The notes below the pieces were generated by a model. It was not told where the DNA came from. It was given only the letters and a program-made list of their open reading frames with translations, and made no database searches. From positions 9,366 through 73,365 of the forward strand of contig NMRA01000738.1 of NCBI GenBank assembly GCA_002633005.1: a DNA stretch of 64,000 bases, written 5' to 3'. A program made the translations under genes and the position numbers. Shown here piece by piece: positions 59,101 to 64,000 of the stretch. How positions within the stretch are numbered: the stretch's first letter is position 1; the number at the start of each line of letters is the position of its first letter. This stretch comes from Phoronis australis (taxonomy: Eukaryota; Phoronida; Phoronidae).

Positions 59101-62100
59101 TGCATTGTATTTCAGTGAAATTGGGTGCTGATTTAACAATATGTCGTGTTGAATACAGGTAAAATTTTTAGACCGATTTTGTGACCTCTGGCACTGAAAT
59201 TGTCAACAAAAAATATGTGAAACATCGTATTGATCGCTTTGAAAACTGCATATCACTTGTACCAGATAATTTTTATTTGGAGTAGAGTATCGTTCTAAGT
59301 ACACCTGTCGTGGCGGTGGCATTTCATGATACTTTTTTCACCGTATTAAATATGGTACCCCCTTTTCCATGACATTCCTAATCCTCCTGGCTACGTACAA
59401 ATACCAATCCCAAAGCACTTAGGGCTCCATCACCCTTGAGTGTTTGCATGAGGTTGAAAAAGTGATTGTAAACTCAAGAAGAACTTTATAAAGAGGGAGT
59501 TTTAGACTTGGTGAGTCGAATTTTGTCGGATTATTAAATGGTTTTCTGAGAGGAATGGAGCCAACATTCGGCCACAAATGTGTTGGTTGACAGGTAAAAT
59601 GTTTTCTTCTTCTTCTTTTCACAGTTATGCTGCACTCCTGTTAGTTGAGCAATTACTGCCAATAACCTTTTCTGAGATTGGAAATAAATTGTTTTGATCC
59701 ATGCACATTTTTAGTCATGTGCAGGGGGGAGAAACAAACTTGAACTTATTTTATGGCTAACCTTTTTTACATTTCTAGTGAATTCTCCAGCATCTAGACA
59801 TAACAATACGAACAACTAGTGGTTGTCATCAAGCAGTATAGATGTTCGCAGCAGCATTGTCGATTTGAAACATGCCCATCAAAACTGTTTAGTCCATGCT
59901 GTCAGACTTAACCTCACAACCTGTAAATTCACCTGTTTGTACATCCCTTAGTCAAAGTGAGTCTTCGGAGGCATGACCTCGGAATAGTTTTATTGATCAG
60001 GGACCATGGTGCCCATGGGGCGCTTTGTACCAAATAGTACGTGAGAATACTTAGGAGTTTTTGACCGACTTTCAGTCATGCCCCAGATTTTTACTGGACC
60101 ACTGTGTTCTTCGTAGACATTTTTGATTTCAGATTGTTGGTGTAGTTATGAGGTTTTTATCTGTTTTCCAATTCAAGTGGTTCTCGAATGGTCAAGCCAT
60201 AGTCAACACATTGTATTGTTCATAGTTTCATTTTCCTCGTTTGTAATGAGTGAGCAGTATATACCACAGTAATTCCAAGGGCTTCTAACATTTTTGTAAA
60301 AGCCCAAAATTTTTCGAAATATTGTGCGATGGTAGTTATGATGTAGAATTTGAAAATGGCGTGGTATTTATGTGGCGGTTCTTATCTTTATGTAAAAAAT
60401 GAAGAAAATGATATTTCCATCTGCAGTTCAAAATGATGAGATTTTACCCATGCTTCAATGCGTCCTCAGATTTCAGTGAACACAGTGGGTGGTAGAGCCC
60501 CTGATACTTGTTATGGGTAAGGAATAAATATGCCCCTCAATGTTACATAAGAAAAAAGCATTTATTTCTGGGCTGATTATTCTATGGCTTACAGTGCATG
60601 GAACATTATCTCAAGTCATTTTATCCATTCAACACAAATGTAGAGAGTGGTGCCATTGACAGCACACATGGGGACATAACTCCAGTAATTCTCCACTTGT
60701 GAAGTACACCATCTCATTTCACACACACAGAATTATTTATAAAAAGAATATTTTGTCCCTCGCTTATTCCGTACATGCCTTCTTGGTGGTAATTTCTTGC
60801 CTAACCTAATCTGAACATACTCAGTTTTGCACTTCAGAAAACATCAAAGCAAAGCCCGGTCCTTGTTTCTTGTCACACATATGTTTTTAACTGGGTTAAT
60901 GAGGTCCCAGTATTGTATATTTACCATGTATTCATCCACTCAAGTCTTCTGGCTATACTTCCTGTTCCTACAAACACTACACTCTGTTTCTCAGTTAATT
61001 TTTTACATAACCGTAAACTGCGAAGTCTGTAAATTCAGTATTTAGCATACGCGGACTGTCGGGAAAACAGATTTTTTCTTTCGCGTAGTGATGAATGTGC
61101 AGTGTGGAGCTTTAACGTAGCATTTGTAATAAGGACCCTAATTCCATTTTTTGTTTTGTTCTTTACGTTGTGCGAGGCCAGATGTTTGGGATTCGATTTT
61201 GTTAAGATCAATTCGCTGAAGTACCATACTTTTTAATGCGACTCTACTTGGAGAGGAGTGTTAAGACTAATGACGCCTCAGTGGACTGGTCATGTTAAAC
61301 TGGTTCTCAGGTGTTTGAAAATGAATCTACATGTTGATTATTGGAAACCTGTGACAAGGTGTTGACAGAATCTGAATGAATTGCAGACTAGGCTCTAAAG
61401 ATTTTTGCATTGCTCTTTCTCGTAATGACCTGTCATTTTTAGATTTTCACTAGGTGCGTTTTTTTGAAAAAAAGTTAAGTATTTGAAATATTATCAATTT
61501 TGGACTCAATATGGCCGACACGTGAATTTCTTTGTTTTCTTTTTTAATAATTGAAAGACAAGTAGCACCTAATAATATGTGTATGCCGTACTTACCTTTT
61601 TACAATGTTTCTGAGAGATTGTCTACCTTTTAAAATTTAGAAGCTTTTGAAAAATAGAGAGCAATGTTAGCTATTATTTTTACTTGAAATTGTTGAGATT
61701 TTGCAGTAGTGCCAATATACAAGTTAGAGATAATAATTTAGTTTGTTGAAATACCTAACCAATATAATTACCGAGATAATCTGTCATCCTCCAGGTGTGT
61801 AGTGAACAAATACATGATATTCACCCCATAGCTTTGAATGTGCATCACAAATTCCTCCATAGTCAAACTTTCACAAGCTTGTTTTTGTTTGCTACAATAT
61901 ATACCATTCACATAGGATACAAATCATCTCGATTCTATGTCTTATAAAAAGCTTTGAATTTGGGGCAAAATTAATTGCCAGAAATAAATAGTTATTTTTC
62001 CTCTTTTCACCGGATCAGAGCTACACAGTGAATGTTCAAAATTGCCTCAAATGTTGCTTGGTAGAAGCTGTACACTAAAACAGTGCCACCAACAAACTAA

Positions 62101-63138
62101 ACATTCTTCAACATGTTTTTTTTGAGAAATTTGATAAAATATAATTTCTATGACTCCACAGATGAGTGATTTGCCTTTTCGAGGTGGATTCCTGAGGAGA
62201 GCACAACCTTGTAATTGACTTCAAAAATATCTCTCCTCTGGCACTCAGTTAAAAACACCTGGATTCTTTTGGTAACTTGGACACAAGAATGCTGTTAAAC
62301 CTTCTCATCTTTTGGCATGTTTTACCAAACATCGTTCTTGAAGTGCATTGGCTAATATCTCGAAAGGTGAACTGACTGGTAGCTTCTTGAGATCTGACAT
62401 TTTTGAAATACAGACTTTGATAGACTGTTGATAGCATGTTGATATCTGCATGGCATGGATTGAGCTGACATTTCAAGTTTCACAGGGGTCTTAAAAAGTT
62501 GTTGAAAAACAAGATAGTAGATACAGGGATGTATACCAGTTTTCTCCACTGAATAATAGGCATCAGACTGATTCTCAAAGCCCGGGGACGGTTGCAAGTG
62601 ACTAGTACCAAAAAAAAAACTGAAATGTTGGTGGAAGTAGATGATACCTTGGTGTTTTTTAAAACGTATTTGTTGCGTAAATTGTCTCGAGATATCTACC
62701 ACTGGAATGTGGGAGTTCCAATGGAATTTGGAAACTTTAATTTCATAAAAGAAGTTAGATTCTGTTTTCTACAAATATGAAAATTCAGGTCTCCAAATGA
62801 TAATGACATGGCCTGTTACCGTACTAAGTCAAAGTAATGCTTAACTATAGTCGTATTGTTAATGAGCAGAAAAGAAGGTTTGATACATACTTTGCAATGC
62901 ATTTGAGTTTTTTTTCCATGAGAAATAACCCTATGATCCCTAACTGCATCCATACATGATTGCTGCAGTGCTTCTGAAACACTATTGCCGTCTGCATGTA
63001 TCCCAGGAATATTGTGTGGGAAAAGTACACCTGAGATTAATTCAAAAAATGCCGTGTCCCCAAAGGATTCATGAATACTGCAAAGTTATGTCACCCCTAT
63101 TGGCAGACACGGACACTACACAATCAGTGCAATGTAAC
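53146..63138. other. Long stretch without recognisable exons; intron-like
   Basis: Ten kilobases with few open frames above 80 codons, T-rich tracts and no domain-bearing exon. It follows a good donor-like sequence (CTCGAG|GTATGT) at 53145, so it may be a long first intron of a plus-strand gene. G-rich inverted segments at 53750-53885 (GGGGGGTCCAGGAT mirrored by ATCCGGACCCCC) look like a decayed inverted-repeat element. A poly-G run lies near 55690. Confidence 0.35.
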
Positions 63139-63360
63139 CAGTAGCGTGCAGAGGTTTGGTGATGCCCGGGACGAGTTTTCATTGGATGCAACACTGTTCT
63201 CAGATGCATGGACCCTAATACTAAGAAAATTAAAGATGATGAAATATAAAATAGAAACTTTTTATTCAATTTAACGACAGATCAGTCATAATTTCACAGT
63301 GATTGAATTGATTGGGGGGATGCCCAGACGCCCCCCCCCCCCNCCCTTGGTACGTTACTG
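63139..63360. mobile_element. 222-bp hAT-like miniature element
   Basis: The left end CAGTAGCGTGCAGAGG and the right end, reverse-complemented CAGTAACGTACCAAGG, form inverted termini of the CAGTRRCGTRC type often seen in hAT nonautonomous elements. Inner segments GATGCCCGGGACG and GATGCCCAGACGCCCC also resemble each other. The flanking 8-mers aatgtaac and agtacaac agree at five of eight positions, a weak target-site duplication. A C-run with one undetermined base lies near the right end. Confidence 0.65.
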
Positions 63361-64000
63361 AGTACAACCCATGCGTCAGTACCAGTATTTGTATGATACA
63401 GATAACAATAGAAATTTTTTATTGAATCGTCAAACCAAGATGGTCATGAATATTTTCCCAGTATAAATCCAGCAAAATCAGGTGGAACTGACGAATGACA
63501 GCAGTATTAAACTTACCTATATAAAATTGCATTCTGCAATCTGGCCATGACTGAGGAACTGTGGGATATGTTGTTATATAATTAGTGTCTAGGACCAGGA
63601 TGCACAGTACTGTGATATACTGTACACTTTTGTGTGAACATTTGTTTACTTAACTTTTAGATATGCCTGGGGAGAATCTGCCAAGTCTCAAATATTTCAG
63701 AAAATATCTAGACAGTGTTAAATGACTGTAGCTTTCAAGGTTTCAGTTATGGCTACCTAACATTGCTTTGCCATTAGCTAAACTCCCCACTTCTTTCCTT
63801 TCCCACCCCGTTCCGTTCCTGAGTGAGTTGCTGCTAATTCTAAGAACTAAACGCCATATGAGATTGCGTAATTGATTCGTTCTCTCGAATCCAATAGGTG
63901 TTGCATCCGGCGACCTCTAGCAATTTCTCTACTCAAAGTGGAGTTGGCACAACTCGACAGTTATCTATTTTGTGTAGAGTTGCGATGGATGTTAAAGTCT

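Noticed and set aside
1-64000. Prokaryotic-type systems (CRISPR arrays, phage or defence islands, operons)
   Set aside because: There are no regularly spaced direct repeats and no closely packed genes. Spliced exons and animal-specific domains show this is animal nuclear DNA.

Overview
The window looks like nuclear DNA of an animal, most likely a marine invertebrate. The evidence is a secreted, multi-exon protein built from C-type lectin, EGF and probable D8C (uromodulin/GP2-type) modules, GT-AG introns with symmetric phase-1 module exons, and AT-rich intergenic DNA packed with short inverted-repeat elements. An invertebrate deuterostome (hemichordate, amphioxus or echinoderm) is my best guess, but the sequence alone does not fix the phylum. 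There are no prokaryotic features such as operons, CRISPR arrays or insertion sequences.

Positions 388-15272 (minus strand) hold the one gene I can build with confidence. Nine exons splice in a single frame. Exon 1 carries a signal peptide and has a TATA box about 110 bp upstream. Exons 2-4 form one complete C-type lectin-like domain (CTLD). Exons 5-8 each encode one EGF module, three of them with the calcium-binding signature. Exon 9 resembles the start of a D8C domain. The window covers 1072 coding nucleotides (357 codons plus one base) and the gene continues off the left edge. All splice phases agree. The lectin calcium/sugar site has lost its usual EPN/QPD triplet. Reading past the exon 4 donor gives a stop after six codons, so a lectin-only product is possible.

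The 6.3-kb intron 4 holds the most striking structure: a fold-back element at about 7316-11278. Its two long inverted arms each contain a tRNA-like segment with RNA polymerase III A and B boxes. The left arm is itself interrupted by a hAT-like miniature element (7724-7954) and by a 1977-bp element (8007-9983) that has terminal inverted repeats, TAA on both sides and six copies of a TATTCTCCGTAG-type motif.

Positions 15400-64000 contain no gene I can name. They hold short inverted-repeat elements, a tRNA-derived SINE-like piece, two diverged dispersed repeat families (one with four copies), microsatellites, a CATGTA cruciform, a perfect 15-bp hairpin and a 376-bp assembly gap. One plausible plus-strand promoter and short first exon lies at 33651-33901 (ETS/CRE-like and YY1-like sites). 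Weaker hints of plus-strand gene starts occur at 53137 and at the right edge near 63985.
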